DNA from: Aphelidium insulamus
Taxonomy: Eukaryota; Aphelidiomycota; Aphelidea; Aphelidiaceae
Length of the DNA stretch: 34,399 nt
NCBI GenBank assembly: GCA_036784855.1
Contig: JAZDSV010000092.1
Span: forward strand, 1 to 34,399
Reading direction: 5' to 3'
Shown here: in pieces, positions 16,309 to 24,347 of the stretch
How positions within the stretch are numbered: the first letter of the stretch is position 1
How the letters are laid out: every line of letters starts with the position of its first letter
Notes under the pieces: generated by a model
What the model was told of the DNA's origin: nothing
The model's database searches: none
What the model saw: only the letters and a program-made list of their open reading frames with translations
Program-made: the position numbers and the translations under genes

Positions 16309-17655
16309 ATGAAAATTGATACCTCTGCCGCCTACGTGGGGCCGAAACGTTTAGGCCTTTGGCTAGAGCCAGGCGTTTCCCAGTTCAACGGTTGGATCTT
16401 GATGTTTGCGGCGTACGCCAGCATCGGCCTGATTACGTTTGTGAATAACGGCCAAGCCTTCGTGATGAACGAAGTGCTGAACCTGCCCCCGACCGAGCAG
16501 GGCACAGTGGCCGGCAATCTCGCGTTCGTCACGGAAATGGTGACAATCGCTTTGGTAGCCCCCTTCGGCATTTTGGCCGACCGCATTGGCCGTCGTCCGG
16601 TATTCGCTTTCGGCTTTTTGATGATGGGGCTGGGGTATTTCCTCTATCCGCTGTCACAATCGGTTGAAGATTTGAGCATGTACCGCATCGTTTATGCCAT
16701 CGGCTCGTCAGCCGTCAGCGGCATGATCGGTACGGTCAGTAACGATTACCCGCAAGAAGCGGCGCGCGGAAAAATGGTGGCGGTCACTGGCATCTTCAAT
16801 GCGCTGGGTGTCATCACCGTCGCATTGCTGCTGGGTCGCTTGCCTGCTGTGCTGGAACGCAGCGGTTTTGATTCCTTCCACGCCATTGAATACGCGCACT
16901 GGGTTGTCGCGGGCGTTTGCGTGATCTCAGCCCTTATTGTCGCGACAGGCCTAAAAAAGGGCACGCCTGTAAAGCAGGACGAAAAACTGCCGCTGAAGGA
17001 CTTGGTGTTGTCAGGTTTGCGCAACGCCAAAAACTTACGCATCTCGTTGGCGTATGCGTCGGCGTTCGTGGCGCGCGGTGACTTGGTGATCGTGGGCGTG
17101 TTCGTGACGTTGTGGGGCACTGTCGCCGGTATTGCCGATGGTTTGACGCCCGCAGCAGCTGGTGGCCGTGCGGCGATTCTGTTCGCGACGGTGCAAATGT
17201 CGGCCACCCTCTGGGCGCCGTTCATGGGCATTATCCTTGATCGTTTTAACCGCGTGTATGCGCTGACGTTCGCCATGGGCTTGGCCTCGGCGGGCTACAT
17301 GTGCATGGGCCTGATTGATCATCCGTTGGAATCGAAAAACATTCCGTTCTTCGTGCTGCTGGGTGTGGGCCAAATCAGCGCGTTCTTTGCATCACAAGCC
17401 TTGATCGGCCAGGAAGCGCCGCGCGCGGAACGCGGCTCGGTCATCGGGTTCTTCGGCTTCTGTGGTGCTGTCGGCATTTTGCTGGCCACAGGCGTCGGTG
17501 GCCGCTTGTTTGACGAATGGATGCAGTCTGGGCCCTTCGTTTTTGTGGGCGGCATGAACTTCTGCGTCTTCCTTTTTGGCTTGTGGATCTGCAAAGTATC
17601 GCCAGGGCCCAAGCCGCTCACCAAAGCTGAACGCAAAGCTGCATTAGAAGCATAA
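16309..17655 (+). CDS. MFS transporter (paralogue group A, copy 3)
   Basis: The 448-residue carrier has motif A 'GILADRIGRR' at 87-96 and the group signatures 'DYPQEAARGKM', 'ARGDLVIVGVFVTLW' and 'IGQEAPRAERGSVIGFF'. It follows copy 2 after about 100 nt, which suggests tandem duplication. ATG 16309 has AAGGG (16298-16302) six bases upstream. The ATG at 16303 directly abuts that site and is less likely. The next gene, an SDR, starts 6 nt after its stop. Two linked carriers could be an importer and exporter pair or handle two related compounds. Confidence 0.88.
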   Translation: MKIDTSAAYVGPKRLGLWLEPGVSQFNGWILMFAAYASIGLITFVNNGQAFVMNEVLNLPPTEQGTVAGNLAFVTEMVTIALVAPFGILADRIGRRPVFAFGFLMMGLGYFLYPLSQSVEDLSMYRIVYAIGSSAVSGMIGTVSNDYPQEAARGKMVAVTGIFNALGVITVALLLGRLPAVLERSGFDSFHAIEYAHWVVAGVCVISALIVATGLKKGTPVKQDEKLPLKDLVLSGLRNAKNLRISLAYASAFVARGDLVIVGVFVTLWGTVAGIADGLTPAAAGGRAAILFATVQMSATLWAPFMGIILDRFNRVYALTFAMGLASAGYMCMGLIDHPLESKNIPFFVLLGVGQISAFFASQALIGQEAPRAERGSVIGFFGFCGAVGILLATGVGGRLFDEWMQSGPFVFVGGMNFCVFLFGLWICKVSPGPKPLTKAERKAALEA

Positions 17656-17661
17656 GCACAC

Positions 17662-18486
17662 ATGCAAAAAACAATCGTCATCACCGGGTCGACCAAAGGT
17701 TTAGGGCTCGGGATGGCGATTGCGTTTTTGCAGCGCGGGCACAACGTCGTTATCAGCGGGCGGCGTCAGGACACGGTTGATGAAACCGTTGCCAAACTGA
17801 ATGCAACAAAACCCTCAGCCCGCGTGATCGGCATTGCGTGCGACGTGGCGGATGTGGCGCAGGTGCAAAATCTGTGGCGTCAGTCTACCAAAGTGTTTGG
17901 CCGCATCGATGTGTTGATCAACAACGCTGGCCTCATCAACAAGTACCGCAATATCGGCGCGTTGGTGACCGATGACATTTCAAACGTCATCGAAGCCAAT
18001 CTTTCCGGCACCATGAACGGCACCAACGTCGCGGCCAAAGCGATGGAAGCCCAAGAGGTCGTGAATGGCACGCGCGGCGCCATCTACAACTTCGAAGGCT
18101 TTGGCTCAGACGGTATGACGCGCGCTGGCCTTTCGGTGTACGGCGCAACCAAGCGCGCGATTACATATTTCACCGGCGCTGCTGCGAAAGAACTGAAATC
18201 CAAAAATATTGTCGTGGGCTACATCCAGCCCGGCATTGCAGTGACCGAGTTGGGCCTCGGCGACTATTGGGGCAAGCCGATCGAAGAAGTGCGCACTAAC
18301 CGCAAGATCGTTCAGATGTTCGGCGATCCGGTGGAGCCTGTGGCGAATTTCATTGCCGATGAAGTGCTGACCAACACCAAGCCCGGCAAGCGCATCAACT
18401 GGCTGCCGCCCTTAAAATTGTTGTGGCGCGTTCTGACATTCAAATTCATCAAGCGCGATCCCATCGGCGATTCCGGCATCGTGTAG
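17662..18486 (+). CDS. NOL/NYC1-like SDR (paralogue 4)
   Basis: The 274-residue product has 'TGSTKGLG' at 8-15, 'SGR' after strand 2 (NADP(H) likely), 'INNAG' at 86-90 and Y160/K164 in 'YGATK'. 'YNFEGFGSDGM' precedes the tyrosine as in paralogues 1 and 2. The tail differs: 'INWLPPLKLLWRVLTF', which is nearer the 'WLTPxRI' seen in NOL as I recall it. It starts 6 nt after the MFS stop with a weak ribosome site, so translational coupling is likely. Its place between a carrier and a flavin monooxygenase suggests it acts on an intermediate of the same pathway. Confidence 0.87.
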   Translation: MQKTIVITGSTKGLGLGMAIAFLQRGHNVVISGRRQDTVDETVAKLNATKPSARVIGIACDVADVAQVQNLWRQSTKVFGRIDVLINNAGLINKYRNIGALVTDDISNVIEANLSGTMNGTNVAAKAMEAQEVVNGTRGAIYNFEGFGSDGMTRAGLSVYGATKRAITYFTGAAAKELKSKNIVVGYIQPGIAVTELGLGDYWGKPIEEVRTNRKIVQMFGDPVEPVANFIADEVLTNTKPGKRINWLPPLKLLWRVLTFKFIKRDPIGDSGIV

Positions 18487-18572
18487 CCAGCTTTTCGCCA
18501 TTTTTCCGCATTCATAGCTCGGGCGCGTATACAAGAATCATCTTTCCCTCGGTTCCAGAAGGTCATACGAAT

Positions 18573-19058
18573 ATGACGTTCGGGCTGCTGGGGAGCCGCT
18601 TTAAAAAAATGCCGACTAAATCGCGTCCTGCGAAACCGTCCACACGCGCACTCAAGGGCGAGAAACTACGCCGCAAGGTGTTGGGCAACGCACATGTCGA
18701 TGCGTCCATGGCCAACGTTGATGATTTTACGCGTGCCCTTTCTGGTTTTCTGAACGAGTGGGTGTGGCACGACGTGTGGGGCCGCAAAGGCCTGCCGCTG
18801 AAAACCCGCAGCCTCATCAACATCGCGTTGTTAACCGCGCTCAATCGTCCGCGCGAACTTCTGATCCACCTCAAAGGTGCGCTGAACAACGGCTGCACCG
18901 TTGAAGAGATCAGCGAAGTTCTGCTGCACACATCACTCTATGCCGGTATTCCAGCAACCTTGGACGGTGTGCATACCGTACGCGAAGCGCTCATCAAATC
19001 CGGGCACTTGCCTGCCCCCGGCACAAAAACGAAACCCAAAAAGCGTAAAGCAAAGTAG
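18573..19058 (+). CDS. Carboxymuconolactone decarboxylase (PcaC/AhpD-like) family protein
   Basis: The 161-residue all-helical protein has the CMD pattern: 'WGRKGLPLKTRSLINIALLTALNRPREL', then 'GALNNGCTVEEISEVLLHTSLYAGIPATLDG', both seen in the sequence and given here in outline. It has one cysteine at 'NNGC' rather than AhpD's CxxC, and so is closer to PcaC-type members than to peroxidases. The tail is lysine-rich. Starts at ATG 18573 (AGAAGG 10 nt upstream) or ATG 18609 are both possible. The monooxygenase begins 5 nt after its stop. Family members act on lactones in aromatic degradation, but many have unknown roles. Confidence 0.82.
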   Translation: MTFGLLGSRFKKMPTKSRPAKPSTRALKGEKLRRKVLGNAHVDASMANVDDFTRALSGFLNEWVWHDVWGRKGLPLKTRSLINIALLTALNRPRELLIHLKGALNNGCTVEEISEVLLHTSLYAGIPATLDGVHTVREALIKSGHLPAPGTKTKPKKRKAK

Positions 19059-19063
19059 CAGTC

Positions 19064-20323
19064 ATGATCCGTCACCAGTTCACACTCGCGCAACTCAAAG
19101 CCAACGCAGAAGCGTTGGTCCCTGTTTTTGCCGCGCGTGCCGCCGAAACCGAAGCTTTACGTAAGCTGCCCAAAGAGAACATGGATGATCTCTATAAGGC
19201 AGGCTTGCTCAGTGTCGTGATCCCGAAGCGTTATGGCGGTTTGGAGATGGACTGGCCTGCTCTGCCGGAAGTGGCACGCATCATCGCGCGGGGGTGCCCC
19301 TCAACAGCGTGGATTGTCGCTGTCGTTGGCGGCCACGGCGCCATCGTTGGCCGCTTCCCGCAAGCTTTGCAGGATGAAGTGTTCGCGGCTGGCCCCAACC
19401 AACTCATCGTGACCGCATCAGCGCAAACCACGGGCGTGATTAAACGCACCAAAGGCGGCGTGATCGCCGATGGTATCTGGCGCTTTGCATCGGGCGCTGA
19501 TCATGCGGATTGGATCAACGTGAACGGCGAAGTCATCGACGAAGACGGTACGAAGTCGGGCAAAACGGTGCGCCTGGTTCTCACGCCCGATAAGGTTGAA
19601 GTGTTGGACACTTGGCATGTAGCCGGCATGAAGGGCACAGGCTCGAAGGACTTAAACTTCAAGCACGTGTTTGTGGATGACGCGCACGTGCTGGACTCGC
19701 CGTCAAACTTCGGTGCAGGTCCGGCGGGTGCGCCCGTTAATCCGGATTGCTATTTGTACGACGTGCCGTTCGGCCCGTATTTCTCAAGCTGGTTGTTAGG
19801 CCCGATTCTTGGTGCTGCCGAGGGGGCCTATGAAGCTTACCGCAAATCCACTCAAGGCCGTGTCGGCTCGATGGTGCAGTATGCATCAACGGTCGCGCAA
19901 ATGCCCACGGTGCAGGAACGCTTAGCTGAGTCGTACTGCGAAATTGAAGCAGCCCGCGCGCTGTTCGATAAGCACAACAAATTCCTGCACGAACGCGGTG
20001 CGGCGCGCCTGAATATCGCTGTCGATGAGTTCATCGATTCAGGTCGCGAGCGCACGTACATCGCGCGCCTGTGCTTCAATGCCGTGCACCGTCTGGTCAA
20101 ACAAATGGGCGCTGTGGGCATTTATGACAGCAACCCCGTGCAGCGCTTTTACCGCGACATCAATGTCATGCAGAACCAATTGGCGCTGAACTGGGACGTG
20201 CACATGCTGAACTTCGGCCGCCGTCAGTTTGGCTTGCCCACGGGCATGGATCGTTTGGACAACCCGCCGCCGGATAAACCCGCCTGGGGCCTCGCGAATG
20301 GTAAGGCGAAACCTGTCATCTAG
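19064..20323 (+). CDS. Class D flavin-dependent monooxygenase (acyl-CoA dehydrogenase fold), paralogue
   Basis: The 419-residue product matches the 263 gene along its length. The shared segments are 'GLLSVVIPKRYGGLEMDW', 'CPSTAWIVAVVGGH', 'GMKGTGSKDLNFKHVFV' and 'NPVQRFYRDINVMQNQLALNWD' in outline. It is the flavin-using oxygenase half of a two-component hydroxylase. ATG 19064 is 5 nt after the CMD gene, and it ends the plus-strand operon that starts with two carriers. Unlike the 263 gene it has a proline-rich C-terminal tail. No flavin reductase is in the window, so both paralogues may share one encoded elsewhere. An acyl-CoA dehydrogenase role is less likely given the motifs. Confidence 0.82.
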   Translation: MIRHQFTLAQLKANAEALVPVFAARAAETEALRKLPKENMDDLYKAGLLSVVIPKRYGGLEMDWPALPEVARIIARGCPSTAWIVAVVGGHGAIVGRFPQALQDEVFAAGPNQLIVTASAQTTGVIKRTKGGVIADGIWRFASGADHADWINVNGEVIDEDGTKSGKTVRLVLTPDKVEVLDTWHVAGMKGTGSKDLNFKHVFVDDAHVLDSPSNFGAGPAGAPVNPDCYLYDVPFGPYFSSWLLGPILGAAEGAYEAYRKSTQGRVGSMVQYASTVAQMPTVQERLAESYCEIEAARALFDKHNKFLHERGAARLNIAVDEFIDSGRERTYIARLCFNAVHRLVKQMGAVGIYDSNPVQRFYRDINVMQNQLALNWDVHMLNFGRRQFGLPTGMDRLDNPPPDKPAWGLANGKAKPVI

Positions 20324-20388
20324 GTTTACGGGCTCAGACTCACTTCGTAATATCGCACCGCAATATTCACTTTTGCGGAGCTTGGGTT

Positions 20389-21489
20389 ATGTCGGCTTTT
20401 AAATTGCGCGCGCTTGGTGCTGCGGTACTCACGGCTGTTCTTTCAACGGCCGCGTTCGCGCAAGACAAAACCCTCAACCTCTACATTTGGTCGGACTATC
20501 TGGCGGAAGATACTATCGCCAACTTCACCAAAGAGACCGGCATTAAGGTCAACGTCGACAACTTTGATTCCAGCGAAATGTTGGAAGCCAAAATGCTGGC
20601 TGGTGGTTCAGGCTACGATGTGGTGGTGCCCAATGGCCCCGTGCTTGGCCGCTTCATCAAAGCGGGCATCGTGCAGCCGTTGGATAAAGCGAAACTCAGC
20701 AACATCACCACGCAAGACCCGGCCATCATCTCCAAAGCCGCCGTGCAAGACACGGGCAACAAGCACGGCGTGGTCTACATGTGGGGCACCACGGGCTTGG
20801 GCTATAACGTCGCGAAGGTGAAAGAAATTCTGGGTGACGATGCCCCGACGGATAGCTGGTCGCTGATCCTTGATCCAAAGTACGCTTCGAAATTGGCGAA
20901 GTGCGGCATCTACGCGTTTGACTCGCCCGCCGATGTGTTTGAACTGACGTTAAAGTATTTGGGCAAAGACCCGAACTCAACGAATCCCGCTGATTACGAG
21001 GCCGCTGCCGCCGCATGGCAGAAAGTACGCCCCTACATTTCAAAGTTCCACAATTCCGAATACATCACAGCGCTGGCAAATGGTGATGTGTGCGTGGCGA
21101 TGGGGTACTCGGGCGATGTGTTCCAAGCCGCCGAGCGCGCCGAAGAAGCCAAGAATGATGTTGAAGTCGCCTACAGCATTCCCAAAGAGGGCGCGATTAT
21201 GTGGTTCGACTTCTTGGCGATCCCGAAAGACGCGCCGCATGCCGATAATGGGCATAAGTTTCTGAATTACATTCTGAAGCCCGACGTGATCGGTCCCATT
21301 TCCAACGCCGTGTATTACGCGAACCCAAATTTAAAAGCGGCGAAGTTCATGGATAAGGAATTGTTGGAAGACCCAACGGTTTATCCGCCGGCTGACGTTG
21401 CGAAGAATTTGCTGACAGAAACGATCCCGACAGCTGAGATCGAGCGCTTGCGTACACGGCTGTGGACGCGCGTGAAAAGCGGTTCATAG
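20389..21489 (+). CDS. potF: Polyamine (putrescine/spermidine) ABC transporter, periplasmic binding protein
   Basis: The 366-residue product has a Sec signal peptide with likely cleavage after 'STAAFA' (residue 24). The mature part begins 'TLNLYIWSDYLAEDTIANFTKETG' in outline, the hallmark of PotD/PotF-type proteins, followed by 'GYDVVVPNGPVLGRFIKAGIVQPLDK'. The length is normal. It captures the polyamine and docks with the permease encoded just downstream. GGAG lies 8 nt before ATG 20389. It is the first of four genes packed with almost no spacing. The paralogue type (PotD or PotF) is not certain from the sequence alone. Confidence 0.92.
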   Translation: MSAFKLRALGAAVLTAVLSTAAFAQDKTLNLYIWSDYLAEDTIANFTKETGIKVNVDNFDSSEMLEAKMLAGGSGYDVVVPNGPVLGRFIKAGIVQPLDKAKLSNITTQDPAIISKAAVQDTGNKHGVVYMWGTTGLGYNVAKVKEILGDDAPTDSWSLILDPKYASKLAKCGIYAFDSPADVFELTLKYLGKDPNSTNPADYEAAAAAWQKVRPYISKFHNSEYITALANGDVCVAMGYSGDVFQAAERAEEAKNDVEVAYSIPKEGAIMWFDFLAIPKDAPHADNGHKFLNYILKPDVIGPISNAVYYANPNLKAAKFMDKELLEDPTVYPPADVAKNLLTETIPTAEIERLRTRLWTRVKSGS

Positions 21490-21493
21490 ACGC

Positions 21494-22567
21494 GTGGCTT
21501 TGTCGCCGGTCATTCAAGTTGTAGGCGTTTCGAAGTCATTCGATGGTGTAACGGCCGTTGATGGTCTGTCGTTGGATATTTTGGCCAACGAGTTCGTCGC
21601 ATTGTTAGGCCCCTCGGGCTGCGGCAAAACCACGCTGCTGCGTTTGCTTGCGGGTCTTGAAAAAGCCGATACCGGAAAAATTCTGATCGCAGGGCAGGAC
21701 ATGACGGGCACACCGCCATACCAACGCCCCGTCAATTTGATGTTTCAATCCTATGCGCTATTCCCGCACATGAGTGTGGCTGAGAACGTTGCGTTTGGGC
21801 TGAAGCAAGACGGCATTGAAGGCGATGCGCTGAAAACACGCGTCGATGAAGCGCTGGCCCTGGTGGATATGCAAACGCTAGGGCAACGCAAACCTCATCA
21901 ACTGTCGGGCGGTCAGCAACAACGCGTGGCCTTGGCGCGCTGCATCGCCAAACGGCCCAAGGTGTTGTTACTGGACGAGCCCATGGCGGCACTTGATCGC
22001 GCGTTGCGCGAGCGTACGCGGCTTGAGTTGATGAACCTTCGTAAAAGATTGGGCATTTCGTTCATCGTTGTCACGCACGACCAAGAAGACGCCATGACTA
22101 TGGCTGACCGTGTGGCCGTGATGGACAAAGGCAAAATCGTGCAAGTGGCGTCACCGCGTGCTTTGTACGAAACACCGGGCAATCGTTTGGTGGCGTCATT
22201 CTTCGGTGATTCAAACGTGTGGGACGGCAAAGTCGCGTCCGATGGCAAGCGCGTCAGTTGCCCTGCGTTAGGCTTCGATGTCGCGACACAGTCGTCTGTT
22301 CCATCGCCCGGAACGCGGGTTGCCATCTCGGTGCGTCCTGAACGCATAAAACTCGACCCCGTGCCGCTGTCCGATGATAACGCATTGGCCGATGGAGCAG
22401 TGGAAGACATTATTTATCTGGGTAATGTCACGACATACTTGGTGCGTGTGCCGCACGGCGCGCTGGTACGCGTCACGGCGCAGAATAGCAGTAACGCCGC
22501 GTTCGAGCGTGGTGCCCGCGTCAGCCTCACGTGGCCGGCCGCGGCAACTGTGGTGCTCACCACATGA
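21494..22567 (+). CDS. potG: Polyamine ABC transporter, ATP-binding protein
   Basis: The 357-residue ATPase has Walker A 'GPSGCGKTT' (39-47), Q-loop Q85, signature 'LSGGQ' (137-141), Walker B 'LLLDE' (158-162) and H-loop H195 in 'VTHDQ'. The D-loop is 'MAALDRALR'. A C-terminal TOBE-like domain follows from about residue 240, as in PotA/PotG/MalK-type subunits. The start is GTG 21494, 4 nt after the potF stop. An ATGA overlap (22564-22567) couples it to the next gene. It powers polyamine import. Confidence 0.94.
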   Translation: MALSPVIQVVGVSKSFDGVTAVDGLSLDILANEFVALLGPSGCGKTTLLRLLAGLEKADTGKILIAGQDMTGTPPYQRPVNLMFQSYALFPHMSVAENVAFGLKQDGIEGDALKTRVDEALALVDMQTLGQRKPHQLSGGQQQRVALARCIAKRPKVLLLDEPMAALDRALRERTRLELMNLRKRLGISFIVVTHDQEDAMTMADRVAVMDKGKIVQVASPRALYETPGNRLVASFFGDSNVWDGKVASDGKRVSCPALGFDVATQSSVPSPGTRVAISVRPERIKLDPVPLSDDNALADGAVEDIIYLGNVTTYLVRVPHGALVRVTAQNSSNAAFERGARVSLTWPAAATVVLTT

Positions 22568-23457
22568 CGCCGCTTGATGCACGCGGCATCCGCGGCGCTG
22601 CTATTTGCACGCCTTTCGTTTGGCTGATCGTCTTTGCGTTGCTGCCGTTGATGCTGGTGGTGAAGATCAGTCTTGCCCAAATGCAGTTGGGTGTGCCGCC
22701 CTATACGCCGTTGTTCGGCGCGACTGATACAGGCGAGACGGCGTGGCAGGGGCAGCTTGGCAATTACGCGCTGATTGCGTCTGACAATCTTTATCTGAAC
22801 GCGTATCTTAATTCCGTTCGCATCGCTGCCATCACAACGCTGCTGACGTTGCTGCTGGGCTTTCCCATGGCTTACGCCATTGTGCGTGCGCCTGCGCGGT
22901 GGCGGACAGCACTGCTCATCCTCGTGATGCTGCCATTCTGGACGTCGTTCCTGATTCGCGTTTATGCGTGGATCGGGTTGTTGCGGCCCAATGGCATCAT
23001 CAATTCAGCTTTGGAATCTCTTGGGCTCATTGATGAGCCACTGAAGCTGTTGAATACCGAGTTCGCCGTGTATATCGGCATGGTGTTTTGCTATCTGCCG
23101 TACATGCTGCTCCCGCTGTATGCGCGCCTCGAAAAACTTGATGAGCGGCTGATTGAAGCAGCGCTGGATTTGGGCGCAACGCCCGCTCATGCGTTCTGGC
23201 GCATTACGCTTCCCTTATCGATGCCGGGCATCATCGCCGGGTGCTTGCTGGTGTTTGTGCCCGCCGTAGGTGAATTCGTGATCCCTGAATTGCTGGGTGG
23301 CGCGGATGTGCTGATGATTGGCAAAGTGCTGTGGTCTGAGTTCTTCACCAACCGCGATTGGCCCGTCAGTGCGGCTGTGGCGACGGTGTTGTTGCTGGTT
23401 TTGGCTGCTCCCATCGCCATTTTCCAATCACGGTCTGCACGGGAGCGCGCATCATGA
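22564..23457 (+). CDS. potH: Polyamine ABC transporter, permease
   Basis: The 297-residue inner-membrane protein has six expected spans. The EAA loop that contacts the ATPase is visible: 'LIEAALDLGATPAHAFWRITLPLSMPGI' in outline, with E-A-A-x3-G. The N-terminal span is followed by a periplasmic stretch of about 60 residues before span 2, usual for PotB/PotH. ATG 22564 overlaps the potG stop by four bases. A longer reading from 22531 would overlap potG needlessly. Confidence 0.93.
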   Translation: MTPLDARGIRGAAICTPFVWLIVFALLPLMLVVKISLAQMQLGVPPYTPLFGATDTGETAWQGQLGNYALIASDNLYLNAYLNSVRIAAITTLLTLLLGFPMAYAIVRAPARWRTALLILVMLPFWTSFLIRVYAWIGLLRPNGIINSALESLGLIDEPLKLLNTEFAVYIGMVFCYLPYMLLPLYARLEKLDERLIEAALDLGATPAHAFWRITLPLSMPGIIAGCLLVFVPAVGEFVIPELLGGADVLMIGKVLWSEFFTNRDWPVSAAVATVLLLVLAAPIAIFQSRSARERAS

Positions 23458-24263
23458 GATCGATGCGCACGATTACAGCGATCCTGATTCTAGGATTGCT
23501 GTTCCTGTATGTCCCAACCATCGTTGTCATCATCACGTCGTTCAATGACTCGCGCTTGGCAGGGGTGTGGACTGGCTTCTCCATGCGTTGGTACGGTGAA
23601 CTCTTGTCGGACCGGCAATTCTTAGGCGCAGCACTCAACAGCCTGGTTATCGCAGCCGGGGCGGCCACGCTCGCCACCCTTTTGGGCACGGCCGCAGGGT
23701 TGTCACTGGCGCGTCGCCGTCAATTCAAAGGCCGCACGCTGTTTGTCGGCCTGTTAACTGTGCCGCTTGTGCTGCCGGAAATTATCACGGGCCTTTCATT
23801 GCTGCTGTTATTCGTGGCGGTTGAACAAACCTTCGGTTGGCCGGCAGGGCGTGGGCTCGGCACCGTCATGGTGGCGCATGGCACGTTGGCTATGACCTAT
23901 GTCGCTTACATCGTTCAAGCTCGCGCGGTTGATATGTCACAACAGTACGAAGAAGCAGCGGCCGATCTCGGCGCGTCGCCGTGGCGTGTGCTCACGGCCA
24001 TCACATTGCCGATGCTGTTGCCCTCTATCGGTGCGGGCTGGTTATTGGCGTTTGTCTTGTCACTTGATGATCTGGTGATCGCCAGTTTCACCTCTGGCCC
24101 CCAAGCCACAACCCTGCCCATGGCGGTGTTCTCCAGTGTGCGATTGGGCGTCAGCCCCAAGATCAATGCACTGGCGACATTGCTAGTTCTGTTCTCGGGG
24201 GCATGTCTGGCCTTGGCGGCTTGGTTGCAGGTCCGGCGCGGCGGGAAGCTGGTTTCAAATTAG
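23454..24263 (+). CDS. potI: Polyamine ABC transporter, permease
   Basis: The 269-residue inner-membrane permease pairs with PotH. It has the EAA loop 'YEEAAADLGASPWRVLTAITLPMLLPSI' in outline and the PotC/PotI-type 'LSLDDLVIASFTSGP' near the end. ATG 23454 overlaps the potH stop (ATGA). The last gene of the importer operon; no clear terminator follows before the PQQ dehydrogenase gene 85 nt away. Confidence 0.93.
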   Translation: MRSMRTITAILILGLLFLYVPTIVVIITSFNDSRLAGVWTGFSMRWYGELLSDRQFLGAALNSLVIAAGAATLATLLGTAAGLSLARRRQFKGRTLFVGLLTVPLVLPEIITGLSLLLLFVAVEQTFGWPAGRGLGTVMVAHGTLAMTYVAYIVQARAVDMSQQYEEAAADLGASPWRVLTAITLPMLLPSIGAGWLLAFVLSLDDLVIASFTSGPQATTLPMAVFSSVRLGVSPKINALATLLVLFSGACLALAAWLQVRRGGKLVSN

Positions 24264-24347
24264 CGCTCGCCTTCCGATCAGGCTGAAGCCGCGTATCGCC
24301 ATTCGTATTCGTCATGCTAGCCTTGCTCATCTTGGGGTGAGGGCATC

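Noticed and set aside
6204-18486. Chlorophyll breakdown pathway (NOL-like SDRs plus a PAO-like Rieske enzyme)
   Set aside because: The likeness is at family level only. No chlorophyllase, pheophytinase or SGR-like gene is seen, and several SDR copies would be unexplained. Kept only as a family comparison.
20349-20367. AATAT-N9-ATATT inverted repeat before potF
   Set aside because: Short AT-only arms are expected by chance; no second copy found.
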